DNA of 5,939 nt from CADCTB01 sp038214685 (lineage in GTDB: Bacteria; Actinomycetota; Acidimicrobiia; Acidimicrobiales; AC-14). Positions 1 to 5,911 of the stretch are shown here, in pieces. The notes below the pieces were generated by a model that ran no database searches, was not told where the DNA came from, and saw nothing but the letters and a program-made list of their open reading frames with translations. Position 1 is the stretch's first letter. Every line of letters begins with the position of its first letter. The position numbers and the translations under genes are program-made. The stretch lies in the NCBI GenBank assembly GCA_038214685.1, contig JBBQRO010000199.1, positions 1 to 5,939 of the forward strand, in the 5' to 3' direction.

Positions 1-1
1 G

Positions 2-130
2 ATGAAGACCATCGGCGGCGGCCGCAAGCTCCGCTACAAGGGTCGAGACCGCAACAGCGCCTGGTTCAAGATCACCGTCGCCGTCTACAACGTGATCCGC
101 ATCACCGCCCTCGACGCCGCAACGACCTGA
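2..130 (+). CDS. DDE transposase, C-terminal fragment (IS1182/IS5-like), truncated by window edge
   Basis: The open frame runs from the left edge of the window to a TGA at 128-130, giving 42 visible residues. The pattern is G-G-G-R-K-L-R-Y-K-G-R-D-R-N, then A-W-F-K-I, then a hydrophobic V-Y-N-V-I-R. It matches the usual tail of DDE transposases of the IS1182/IS5 type, where an R-Y-x-G-x-x-R-N segment is followed by a helix ending in A-x-Y-N-L-x-R. The catalytic residues would lie upstream, outside the window. The ATG at 2-4 is most likely an internal methionine and not the start. Whether the full gene is intact cannot be judged. Family assignment rests on memory of the C-terminal motif only, so the exact IS family is uncertain. 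Confidence 0.6.
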   Translation: MKTIGGGRKLRYKGRDRNSAWFKITVAVYNVIRITALDAATT

Positions 131-270
131 ACGGGGCCGTCACCCAGCCGGCGCGGTCCGCCGACCGGGGTCGGAACCCAGAAGGCGCGGCCGGGATCAG
201 TCACACACCGCCGCCACCACCGGCGCCATCGCCCCCAAGATGCGGAGCGATCAGCCAGAACCGCTCAAGA

Positions 271-292
271 GCCGATTTTCAGCACCCTGCTA
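271..292 (+). repeat. Probable right terminal end of the IS whose transposase ends at 130
   Basis: The sequence GCCGATTTTCAGCACCCTGC followed by TA resembles the outer ends of IS1182/IS5-type elements. These often read, inward from the tip, as a C-A-G-G-G-T-G-C-T-G-A-A-A-A motif on the complementary strand. It lies about 140 bases after the transposase stop, a plausible distance for a right end. The partner left end is outside the window, so the inverted repeat cannot be verified. A CTAG tetramer at 290-293 could be part of a target site. This is inference from position and motif. Confidence 0.35.
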
Positions 293-297
293 GAGCT

Positions 298-328
298 CCT
301 CGTCGCCCGACATCTGCTCGGGCGGAGG
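298..328. terminator. Strong stem-loop next to the presumed IS end; possible terminator
   Basis: Left arm CCTC (298-301), a 2-base bulge GT (302-303), then CGCCCGA (304-310). The loop is CATCTGC (311-317), and the right arm is TCGGGCG (318-324) plus GAGG (325-328). All 11 pairs are Watson-Crick. There is no T-run after it on either strand. It is either a U-tail-less terminator of the kind often proposed in high-GC actinobacteria or some other structural element. Direction is unknown because the gene it once served is not visible. Confidence 0.35.
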
Positions 329-539
329 CTCGTCGTAGTGGAACGGCCCCGGATGGCCTCGGAGGGGATCCAGAAGGTGGAGAGGACGGACGATCCGTGA
401 CGCATGAGCCCAAAATGTATTGACGGCGCAGGGCCGCCGTGTGAGTCAGCGCATGGCCGGCCGGGGAGGTTGACCCCACCTCGCGGAGGGTGCAGGCACT
501 CTGTCGGTGATCTGGGTGTCGTGGAAGGATCGCAGGACG

Positions 540-737
540 ATGGATGACGCCGCCGTTTCTGTCCTGATCGACGATCAGGCGCCTTTTGGCCGTGCCGCCG
601 CGGCCGTGGTCACTGTGACCGGCGGCTTTGAGGTGGCGGGCGAGGCGGCCTCAAGCGGGGAGTTCGGCCCCCAGGTGCTCCAGGACGTCTGGTCCCGGGA
701 CGTCGCCGCTCGGCTGGCCGGCTCGGAGGCGCTGTAG
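540..737 (+). pseudogene. Response-regulator receiver domain N-terminal remnant
   Basis: From the ATG at 540, 65 residues to a TAG at 735-737. Residues 6-39 (V-S-V-L-I-D-D-Q-A-P-F onward, then G-F-E-V-A-G-E-A-A-S-S-G-E) match the first beta strand, acidic pair and first helix of LuxR/NarL-type response regulators. These normally read V-L-I-V-D-D-Q-x-P-F-R and G-F-E-V-V-G-E-A-x-x-G-E-E-A. One residue before the D-D pair is missing relative to that consensus. After residue 39 the similarity stops, before the strand that carries the phosphorylated aspartate. The last 24 or so residues are of another, unrecognised origin. A receiver domain is about 120 residues and the full protein about 210, so this cannot work as a regulator. 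An upstream GTG at 507 is in frame but adds nothing family-like. It may be transcribed with the permease, whose start is 3 bases beyond its stop. Confidence 0.55.
725..729 (+). promoter_or_regulatory. Ribosome binding site for the FtsX permease
   Basis: GGAGG at 725-729 lies 11 bases before the ATG at 741, a slightly long but usable spacing. It sits inside the last codons of the response-regulator remnant. This supports the 741 start and suggests the two frames are on one transcript. Confidence 0.55.
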
Positions 738-740
738 GCC

Positions 741-3113
741 ATGACGGTCGTGCTGACCCGCCTGCATGCCGAAGCCCGGGGGCGTTGGCGGGCCTGGGTG
801 GGGTTGGCCGTGCTGGCCGGCCTGGTGGGCGGCGGCGTGGTGGCCGTCCTCGCCGGAGCCCGCCGCACCGACACCGCCTACCCCCGCTTCGTCGCCGCCA
901 CCAACGCTTTCGACGTATTGGTGACCAACGGTGGGACCACCCCGGAAAACACCAACCAGGTGTTCGACTTCGAAGAGATCCGGGCCCGCCCCGAAGTGGC
1001 CGACGCCGCCCTCCTGCACATCTACCTGCCCAGCGGCACCACGCCCTCGGGTCGACGGTTCGGGGTGGAAGACGTCGTCGTCCTGTCCGACGCCGACGGC
1101 CGGTTCGGTCGCGAGCTGAATCGGGCCCGCGTGCTGCAAGGACGCCTTCCGCAGGGGCCCGACGAGCTGGCCATCACGTTCCTGGCCGGCGACCAGCTCG
1201 GCGTCGGCGTCGGCGACGTCCTCCAACTGCAGCTGACGGGCCCGGCCGGCGCCGCTGCCGATGCCGGTGGCCCTCCGGAGGCTTTCCGCATCGTGGGCGA
1301 GGTGGCGATGCAGGGCGGGTTCCCGCCGCTGACGGGGGGCCTCCCGCCCCTCGTCCTGATTTCGCCGGCCTTTGTGCAGGCCCACCCGGACGCCTTCCAG
1401 GCCTTCGCCGTCCGCCTGCGGGCGGGCAGGGAGGCCATCCCCGGCTTCCAGCAGGAGCTCAACCGCCTGGCCCGGGGCGAGCAGGTGGTGTCGACCGACG
1501 AGATCGAGCTCACCTCGGTCGTCCAGCGCAGCGTGGGGGTGCAGGCGACGGCCCTGCGGCTGCTCGCCGCCATCATCACCGTCGTCTCCCTGCTGCTCCT
1601 CGGCCAGGCCTGGGCCCGCCAGACATCCCTCGACTCCGGGGACCACCCGGTGCTGCGCTCCCTCGGGATGACCTCGGGGCAGCTGCGCGCCGTCGCGCTG
1701 GCCCGGGCGGTTCTTCTCGCCGTGGCCGCGGCGCCGGTGTCGTTCGTCACCGCCCTGGCGCTGTCCCCCCTGGCTCCCGTCGGCGTGGCCCGCGATGCCG
1801 AGCTGCACCCCGGCTTCGCGCTCAGCGTCGGCTACGTGGGGCCCGGCGTGGCCGCCGTGTTCCTGGCCGTCGTCACCCTGGCCGCCACGCCGGCCTGGTG
1901 GAGCTCCCGGCGCCCGCTCTCCAAACTCGGCGGCGCGAACCCTGCGATGGCCCGCTCCCGCTTGGGGGACGCGCTGGCTGCGGCCCAGCTCCCGGCACCG
2001 GCCGCCTCCGGCGTCCGGATGGCGCTCGAAGCCGGCCGAGGCCGCTCCGCCGGCCCCGCCCGCTCCACGATGACGACGGCGGTCCTCGGGGTGGCGACGA
2101 TCACCGGGGTCCTCTGCTTCTCCGCCAGCCTCGGGAAGCTGTTCGACGACCCCCGGCAGTACGGCTGGAACTGGGACGTCCAGGTCGGTGACCCCTTCGC
2201 TCCCGCGCTCGGGGCCGACGCCCAGGAGCTGATCGACCACGAGGCGGTGGCCGCCGCCTCCATCGGGACCGTCGCCCGCCTCCAGATCGGATCCACCCGG
2301 GTCGACACCCTGGCCAGCGACCCGGTACGGGGCACGATCCAACCCACGATCCTCCAAGGCCGGGCGCCGAGCCAGGCGACCGAGATCGTGCTCGGCACAC
2401 GGACCTTGAAAGACCTCGGTGCCGACCTGGGCTCGACGGTGACCGTCACCGCCGGCGATCGAACCGCCGACATGCAGGTCGTCGGCCGCGGGGTCTTCAG
2501 CGAGTCCTCCGGTGCCTCCCGGCTCGGCGACGGCGGTGCCGTCACGCTCGACGGGCTGCGCCGGCTCGTGCCCGAGGCTGAACCCGACCTGGTTCTCCTG
2601 CGCCTGGCGCCGACGCCCGGCGGCCAGGCCCTGCTCGACGACCTGCTCGAGACCAGGCCGACCAACATCTACGTCCCCTCCCAACCAACCGATCTCGCCG
2701 ATCTCGGGCGGGTCGGGGCACTGCCGTCGGTCGTCGCCCTGATCATCACCCTGATAGCGGTGGCCACATTGGCCCACACCCTGGTGACCTCGGTGCGCCG
2801 GCGCCGGCGGGAACTCGCCGTCCTCAAGGTCCTCGGGTTCACCCGCTCACAGGTCTCGGCCACCGTCGTCTGGCAGTCGACCACGGTCGCCGTCGTAGCC
2901 GTGGTGGTGGGCCTGCCCCTCGGGATCGCCGCCGGCCGCTGGGGATGGCAGCTCTTCGCCGGCCAGCTCGGCGTCCCCCCGCAGCCGGCGACCCCAGCGC
3001 TGGCGCTGGTCGCGGTCGCCGCCGCCACCATCCTCCTCGCCAACCTCGTCGCCGCCGTGCCGGCCCGACTGGCCGCTCGAACACGGCCCTCCCTCATCCT
3101 CCGAGCCGAGTGA
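741..3113 (+). CDS. FtsX-family ABC transporter permease (MacB/FtsX-like), full length
   Basis: 790 residues. The protein is the membrane subunit of an ABC transporter of the FtsX/MacB/LolC type. Members typically act in lipid or peptide export or in mechanotransmission across the membrane rather than classical import; the substrate here cannot be read from sequence. The N-terminus R-W-R-A-W followed by a glycine/valine-rich helix (about 18-41) and A-G-A-R-R-T-D-T-A-Y is typical of large actinobacterial two-repeat FtsX permeases. A long extracytoplasmic segment (about 42-268) follows. Further membrane helices lie near 271-292, 316-341, 366-386, 443-463, 660-683, 709-731 and 753-775, with a second extracytoplasmic segment at about 465-655. 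The final FtsX repeat carries the cytoplasmic R-R-R-R-R-E-L-A-V-L-K-V-L-G-F coupling motif (686-700), where the ATPase would dock. Length and ending (L-I-L-R-A-E) look complete, with no frameshift. No ATP-binding subunit is visible on either side, so its partner is either outside the window or lost. Codon use is strongly GC3, like a resident gene. Confidence 0.88.
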   Translation: MTVVLTRLHAEARGRWRAWVGLAVLAGLVGGGVVAVLAGARRTDTAYPRFVAATNAFDVLVTNGGTTPENTNQVFDFEEIRARPEVADAALLHIYLPSGTTPSGRRFGVEDVVVLSDADGRFGRELNRARVLQGRLPQGPDELAITFLAGDQLGVGVGDVLQLQLTGPAGAAADAGGPPEAFRIVGEVAMQGGFPPLTGGLPPLVLISPAFVQAHPDAFQAFAVRLRAGREAIPGFQQELNRLARGEQVVSTDEIELTSVVQRSVGVQATALRLLAAIITVVSLLLLGQAWARQTSLDSGDHPVLRSLGMTSGQLRAVALARAVLLAVAAAPVSFVTALALSPLAPVGVARDAELHPGFALSVGYVGPGVAAVFLAVVTLAATPAWWSSRRPLSKLGGANPAMARSRLGDALAAAQLPAPAASGVRMALEAGRGRSAGPARSTMTTAVLGVATITGVLCFSASLGKLFDDPRQYGWNWDVQVGDPFAPALGADAQELIDHEAVAAASIGTVARLQIGSTRVDTLASDPVRGTIQPTILQGRAPSQATEIVLGTRTLKDLGADLGSTVTVTAGDRTADMQVVGRGVFSESSGASRLGDGGAVTLDGLRRLVPEAEPDLVLLRLAPTPGGQALLDDLLETRPTNIYVPSQPTDLADLGRVGALPSVVALIITLIAVATLAHTLVTSVRRRRRELAVLKVLGFTRSQVSATVVWQSTTVAVVAVVVGLPLGIAAGRWGWQLFAGQLGVPPQPATPALALVAVAAATILLANLVAAVPARLAARTRPSLILRAE

Positions 3114-3154
3114 GAGGCGAAGCGGCAAGGTCGGCCAGTCGCCGCCCAGGAGCA

Positions 3155-3167
3155 GTCCCCCGGGGAC
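3155..3167 (+). other. Small GC hairpin after the permease
   Basis: GTCCC (3155-3159), loop CCG, GGGAC (3163-3167). It is a perfect 5-bp stem about 42 bases after the permease stop. It has no T-run after it and is short enough to arise by chance in GC-rich DNA. It is listed because it begins a cluster of hairpins. Confidence 0.3.
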
Positions 3168-3169
3168 AG

Positions 3170-3229
3170 GCACCACGTCGAAAGGCGACGGCAACGTCCG
3201 GTGCGAGCCCGCCTACCGCCGTTCGCACC
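3170..3229 (+). other. Two mutually exclusive pairings sharing GGTGC (possible structured RNA)
   Basis: Pairing A: GCACC (3170-3174) with GGTGC (3200-3204), enclosing a stem CGTCG (3176-3180), loop AAAGG, CGACG (3186-3190). Pairing B: GGTGCGA (3200-3206) with TCGCACC (3223-3229), with a 16-base loop. The GGTGC segment can take only one partner. A third option is GACG (3187-3190), GCAA tetraloop, CGTC (3195-3198). The pairings are seen directly in the sequence. That they form a regulatory or catalytic RNA is inference, and no known riboswitch consensus was recognised. GC content makes chance pairing plausible. Confidence 0.25.
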
Positions 3230-3232
3230 ACG

Positions 3233-3264
3233 CCCGAAGAAGGTGAGCCAACTCACCCTTCGGG
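3233..3264 (+). terminator. 13-bp stem-loop, probable transcription terminator
   Basis: Left arm CCCGAAG (3233-3239), bulge AA (3240-3241), GGTGAG (3242-3247). The loop is CCAA (3248-3251), and the right arm is CTCACC (3252-3257) plus CTTCGGG (3258-3264). All 13 pairs are Watson-Crick. It is the strongest inverted repeat in the intergenic region and lies 120 bases after the permease stop. The sequence after it (AGGCCAAGTAG) has no T-run, so a standard intrinsic terminator is not certain. High-GC actinobacteria often have such tail-less hairpins. Confidence 0.5.
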
Positions 3265-3280
3265 AGGCCAAGTAGCTCGG

Positions 3281-3502
3281 TCACAACCGACATCGGGACG
3301 GTGCACATCCTCCTGCAACCTTGCGGGAAGGCAACGGCATAGCCGCCCAGATCCTCGATCCCGCACGCCAGGACTCGACACGGTCCGCAGCGAATTCATG
3401 CACACGCTCATTTCCTACCAGCCGGGAGGCCGTGCGCTCTTCCGCGGCGGTCACAAGTGCTTCAGCGGCTTCAGCCGAGGTCAGCCAGCCAGCTGGCCGC
3501 AT
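3281..3502 (-). CDS. Doubtful hypothetical ORF, 73 aa
   Basis: Read on the minus strand, an ATG at 3502 opens a frame ending with TGA at 3281-3283. Residues 1-50 are helix-prone (T-S-A-E-A-A-E-A-L-V-T-A-A-E-E-R, then V-H-E-F-A-A-D-R-V-E-S-W-R) and look more protein-like than most chance frames here. The frame also stays open about 22 codons upstream of the ATG, without another usable start. Against it: no ribosome binding site, mixed third-position bases, and a C-terminal third that is low in recognisable structure. The opposite strand is open in the same codon register, which often happens when neither frame is real. I do not recognise a family. It could be a gene fragment or chance. Confidence 0.18.
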   Translation of the reverse strand: MRPAGWLTSAEAAEALVTAAEERTASRLVGNERVHEFAADRVESWRAGSRIWAAMPLPSRKVAGGCAPSRCRL

Positions 3503-3619
3503 CTCCCACGAGCCGATGGCTGAGACGTCAACCAGCGCCAGCTGACCGGCGCCTTCACGGCCGCGACCTTAGGCTCGCGCCGGCGACCGTGGCGCCCCGC
3601 GAGCACAGCTCAGACCAAC

Positions 3620-3625
3620 GGAGGA
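3620..3625 (+). promoter_or_regulatory. Ribosome binding site of the GH15 gene
   Basis: GGAGGA at 3620-3625 is 5 bases before the ATG at 3631. It fixes the start at 3631 in preference to the in-frame upstream start at 3457, whose extra 58 residues do not look like the family. Confidence 0.65.
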
Positions 3626-3630
3626 GAGTG

Positions 3631-4434
3631 ATGGCTTCGAGGATCGAGGATTATGCGTTGCTGTCGGACCTGGCGTCGGCCGCGCTGGTCGGTCGGGACG
3701 GGTCGATCGACTGGTTGACCTTCCCGCGCTTCGACTCGGACGCTTGCTTCGCCGCACTGCTCGGCGAGCCGCGCAACGGGCGGTGGCTGGTCGCGCCGGC
3801 CGGCGTGCCGCGAAGCGTTCGCCGCTCTTACCGGGGCGACTCGCTGGTGCTGGAGACGATATTCACCTGCGACGACGGCGAGGTAGCGGTCATCGACTGC
3901 ATGCCCGTTCGCGGCGACCAGCTCGACGTGGTCCGCCTGGTCGAGGGCCGGGCCGGTCGCGTAACGATGTGCGTCGATCTCGTCGTACGGTTTGGCTACG
4001 GCAAGGTGATTCCCTGGGTGCACGCCGTCGACGGCGGCTGGGTCGCGATCGCCGGGCCCGACGCGCTGCGGCTCGTCACCCCGATCGACCTGCGCGGGGA
4101 GGGCGAGGGTCACGATCGTCGCACCGTCGCCGAGTTCGCCGTCGCCGCCGGTGAGCAGGTGCCATTCGTGCTCACGTGGCACCCGTCGCATGAGCCCTGC
4201 CACGAGTCCGTCGACGCCGCCGACGCGATCGACGCGACCGAGCGGTGGTGGAACGACTGGTCGTCGCAGTGCACGTACTCGGGTCGTTGGACCGAGGAGG
4301 TCCGCTCGTCGCTCACCGTGCTCAAGGGGCTCACCTCGGCCGCGACCGGCGGGCTGTGCGCCGCTGCGACCACCTCGCTGCCCCCTCTCTGTCAGGCTGA
4401 TTTGAGACCAGCGGGTTGTTCCCCATCCCACTGA
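3631..4434 (+). pseudogene. Glycoside hydrolase family 15 (glucoamylase/trehalase-like), N-terminal part, disrupted by IS insertion
   Basis: From ATG 3631 the frame gives 267 residues. About 251-253 are native, and the last 14 or so are read out of the inserted element to a TGA at 4432-4434. Residues 5-45 (I-E-D-Y, S-D-x-x-S-A-A-L-V, G-S-I-D-W-L-T-F-P-R-F-D-S-D-A-C-F-A-A-L-L-G) are the hallmark N-terminal beta-sandwich of bacterial GH15 proteins, the trehalase-like N-terminal domain. Residues 203-251 (T-E-R-W-W-N-D-W, then V-R-S-S-L-T-V-L-K-G-L-T, then A-A-A-T-T-S-L-P) are the linker and first helix leading into the (alpha/alpha)6 catalytic barrel. Family members are about 600-670 residues. 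The catalytic glutamates lie in the missing part, so this product cannot be active. Known GH15 members hydrolyse alpha-glucosidic bonds such as those of trehalose, maltodextrin or starch, usually in the cytoplasm; no signal peptide is seen here. The rest of the gene, if it survives, should begin after 5932. Confidence 0.85.
4390..4411 (+). repeat. IS3 element left inverted repeat (IRL)
   Basis: This 22-base end matches the complement of 5912-5932 at 19 positions, with two mismatches and one extra base (A4400). The 11 bases TTTGAGACCAG are identical in both ends. It is the usual transposase recognition end. Confidence 0.8.
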
Positions 4435-4457
4435 GGGCGAGACCGGAGCTGTATACG

Positions 4458-4898
4458 ATGACGATGCCGACCTTGAACGGACGCGCCCATGATGGGGCGG
4501 TGGGCGATGACCCTCCGCGTGATCGACCGAGACGACGGAGATTCTCCGCTGACTACAAGTTGACGATCCTGGCCGAGTACGACCGGCTGACCGGCGACGG
4601 CGACAAGGGCGCCCTCCTCCGCCGCGAGGGCCTCTACTCCTCCCACATCGTGGAGTGGCGCAGGGCCCGGGAGGCCGGGATGTTGCAACGCACCGGAGCG
4701 GAAGCGACTCCTGGTCAGCGCAGACTGGCCGGGCACGCGAACGCGGCCTTGGTGAAGGCTAACCGGCGGGCGGAGCGACTCGAGGCTGAGCTGGCCAAGA
4801 CGAGGCTGGCCTTGGAGATCATGGGAAAAGCTCACGCGCTCTTGGAGATGCTTGCCGAGAGCGCGGAGCCCGACCCGAAGCCGAAGCCGAAGCGGTGA
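4458..4898 (+). CDS. IS3-family transposase OrfA (HTH protein)
   Basis: 146 residues from the ATG at 4458, which has GGAG at 4445-4448 about 9 bases upstream. The frame is open further up to a TTG at 4416, but those residues overlap the IS end and are less likely to be used. Residues 25-70 (R-R-R-R-F-S-A-D-Y-K-L-T-I-L-A-E-Y-D, G-A-L-L-R-R-E-G-L-Y-S-S-H-I-V-E-W-R-R) form the helix-turn-helix typical of IS3 OrfA, which binds the element's ends. Residues 95-132 are a leucine-zipper-like coiled coil (L, A and E rich) used for multimerisation with OrfAB. The C-terminus is a P-K repeat encoded by three copies of CCGAAG (4875-4892). The stop TGA (4896-4898) overlaps the start of OrfB. Confidence 0.88.
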   Translation: MTMPTLNGRAHDGAVGDDPPRDRPRRRRFSADYKLTILAEYDRLTGDGDKGALLRREGLYSSHIVEWRRAREAGMLQRTGAEATPGQRRLAGHANAALVKANRRAERLEAELAKTRLALEIMGKAHALLEMLAESAEPDPKPKPKR

Positions 4899-5908
4899 TG
4901 GCCGCCACCGTCGGCGAGCTGATCCCGATTGTGGGAGCCCGCCGGGCATGCCAGCTGACCGGCCGCAGCCGGGCCTCGCACCACCGGCACGCCCAAGGCC
5001 CGGTGCACGGCCCTCCGGCGCCCCGGGCGGCACCGGCGAACAAGCTCACCGACGAGGAGGTCGACGCCCTGCTGGGGTTGATGAACAGCCCCGAGTTCGT
5101 GGACCTCGCTCCCGCCCAGATCTGGGCGATCCTGCTTGACCACGGCGCCTACCTGGCCTCGATCTCAACGATGTACCGGCTGCTGCGGACCCGGGATCTG
5201 CTCCGCGAGCGGCGGCGGCAGGCCACCCACCCGGCCCGGGTCCGCCCCGAGCTGGTCGCCCGGGAACCGAACCGGGTGTGGTCGTGGGACATCAGCAAGC
5301 TGCGGGGCCCGACCAAGGGCGTCTACTTCGACTTGTACGTGATCATCGACATCTTCAGCCGCTACGTGGTCGGCTGGATGGTGGCCCCCACCGAGACCGC
5401 CGAACTGGCCAAGGTCTTCATCGCCGACGCCCTCGCCGCTCAGGGCGTCACCGGTGAGGTGCTCACCATCCACGCCGACCGGGGCACGTCCATGACCTCC
5501 AAGCCGGTCGCCGCCCTCCTCGCCGAGCTCGGCGTGGCCCGCACCCACAGCCGCCCGCACGTGAGCAATGACAACCCTTACAGCGAGGCCGCGTTCAAGA
5601 CCCTCAAGTACTGCCCGGCCTTCCCCGACCGGTTCGGGTGCATCGAGGACGCCAGGGCGTTCTGCGCCGAGTTCTTCGCCTACTACAACCATCACCATCG
5701 CCATAGCGGCATCGCCCTCCACACGCCCGCCTCCATGCACCACGGCACCGCCGACACCGTCCAGGCCGCCCGGGCCGCCACCCTCACCGCCGCCTACGCA
5801 GCCGACCCGACCCGATTCTGCAACCGGCGGCCAGCGCCACCCAAGATGCCCACCGTCGCTTGGATCAACAAGCCCACCATCACCAACGACGCACAGAAGA
5901 AATGCTGA
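4895..5908 (+). CDS. IS3-family transposase OrfB (DDE integrase domain)
   Basis: 337 residues from the GTG at 4895, or 336 from the ATG at 4898, which overlaps the OrfA stop as TGATG; the latter is at least as likely. Residues 1-32 resemble the N-terminal helices of IS3 OrfB, and 50-105 an HTH_21-like region (L-A-P-A-Q-I-W-A-I-L-L-D, S-T-M-Y-R-L-L-R). The RNase H-like rve core runs about 125-285. The catalytic residues are visible: D132 in W-S-W-D-I-S-K-L, D195 in H-A-D-R-G-T, and E231 in N-P-Y-S-E-A-A-F-K, with exactly 35 residues between D195 and E231. The Y-N-H-H-H-R-H-S-G motif (264-272) is also typical. The enzyme cuts and joins the IS ends, normally as an OrfAB frameshift fusion. All key residues are present, so it is likely active. 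Confidence 0.92.
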   Translation: MMAATVGELIPIVGARRACQLTGRSRASHHRHAQGPVHGPPAPRAAPANKLTDEEVDALLGLMNSPEFVDLAPAQIWAILLDHGAYLASISTMYRLLRTRDLLRERRRQATHPARVRPELVAREPNRVWSWDISKLRGPTKGVYFDLYVIIDIFSRYVVGWMVAPTETAELAKVFIADALAAQGVTGEVLTIHADRGTSMTSKPVAALLAELGVARTHSRPHVSNDNPYSEAAFKTLKYCPAFPDRFGCIEDARAFCAEFFAYYNHHHRHSGIALHTPASMHHGTADTVQAARAATLTAAYAADPTRFCNRRPAPPKMPTVAWINKPTITNDAQKKC

Positions 5909-5911
5909 ACC

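Larger units (their letters stand above)
131..539. other. Gene-poor stretch between transposase tail and response-regulator remnant
   Basis: About 410 bases with no convincing coding region on either strand. It contains a likely IS terminus near 271-292 and a hairpin at 298-328. A TTGACG at 420-425 resembles a -35 box, but 17 bases downstream there is only GAGTCA, so I do not call a promoter. The stretch 409-423 is a local AT-rich patch in otherwise GC-rich DNA. A 66-codon open frame on the minus strand (279-479) has no ribosome binding site and an arginine/serine/proline-rich composition typical of chance frames in high-GC DNA. Confidence 0.5.
3114..3630. other. Intergenic region between permease and GH15 gene
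   Basis: About 517 bases without a convincing gene. The first 150 bases (3150-3264) are dense in inverted repeats, listed separately. The remainder (3265-3600) is mixed in third-position composition, carries an EcoRI-type GAATTC near 3390 and a 10-base palindrome GCCAGCTGGC at 3488-3497, and holds one doubtful minus-strand frame. No tRNA-like cloverleaf or clear promoter was found. A TTAGGCT at 3569-3575 could be a weak -10 element for the GH15 gene, but no -35 box sits at proper spacing. Confidence 0.6.

Noticed and set aside
420..448. sigma-70-like promoter with TTGACG at 420-425
   Set aside because: No acceptable -10 hexamer at 16-18 bases spacing (GAGTCA only).
785..2191. 468-codon open frame on the plus strand in another phase of the permease
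   Set aside because: Arginine/proline-rich translation with no hydrophobic or globular pattern. It is explained by the high-GC coding sequence in the true frame.
651..2777. 708-codon open frame on the minus strand opposite the permease
   Set aside because: It is a shadow of the GC3-biased permease. Composition is glycine/arginine/glutamine/aspartate-rich without domains, and the plus strand gives a clear membrane protein.
3165..3230. Group II intron domain V/VI or cobalamin riboswitch remnant (ACGTCCGGTGCGAGCC and CCTAC segments)
   Set aside because: A few short words resemble domain V 3' strands or the cobalamin CCGGTG box, but the matching 5' strand with the AGC triad and the other conserved boxes are absent, and there is no maturase gene.
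3457..3630. Upstream extension of the GH15 protein to a start at 3457
   Set aside because: The 58 extra residues have no family resemblance, while ATG 3631 has a close GGAGGA and begins right before the conserved I-E-D-Y motif.
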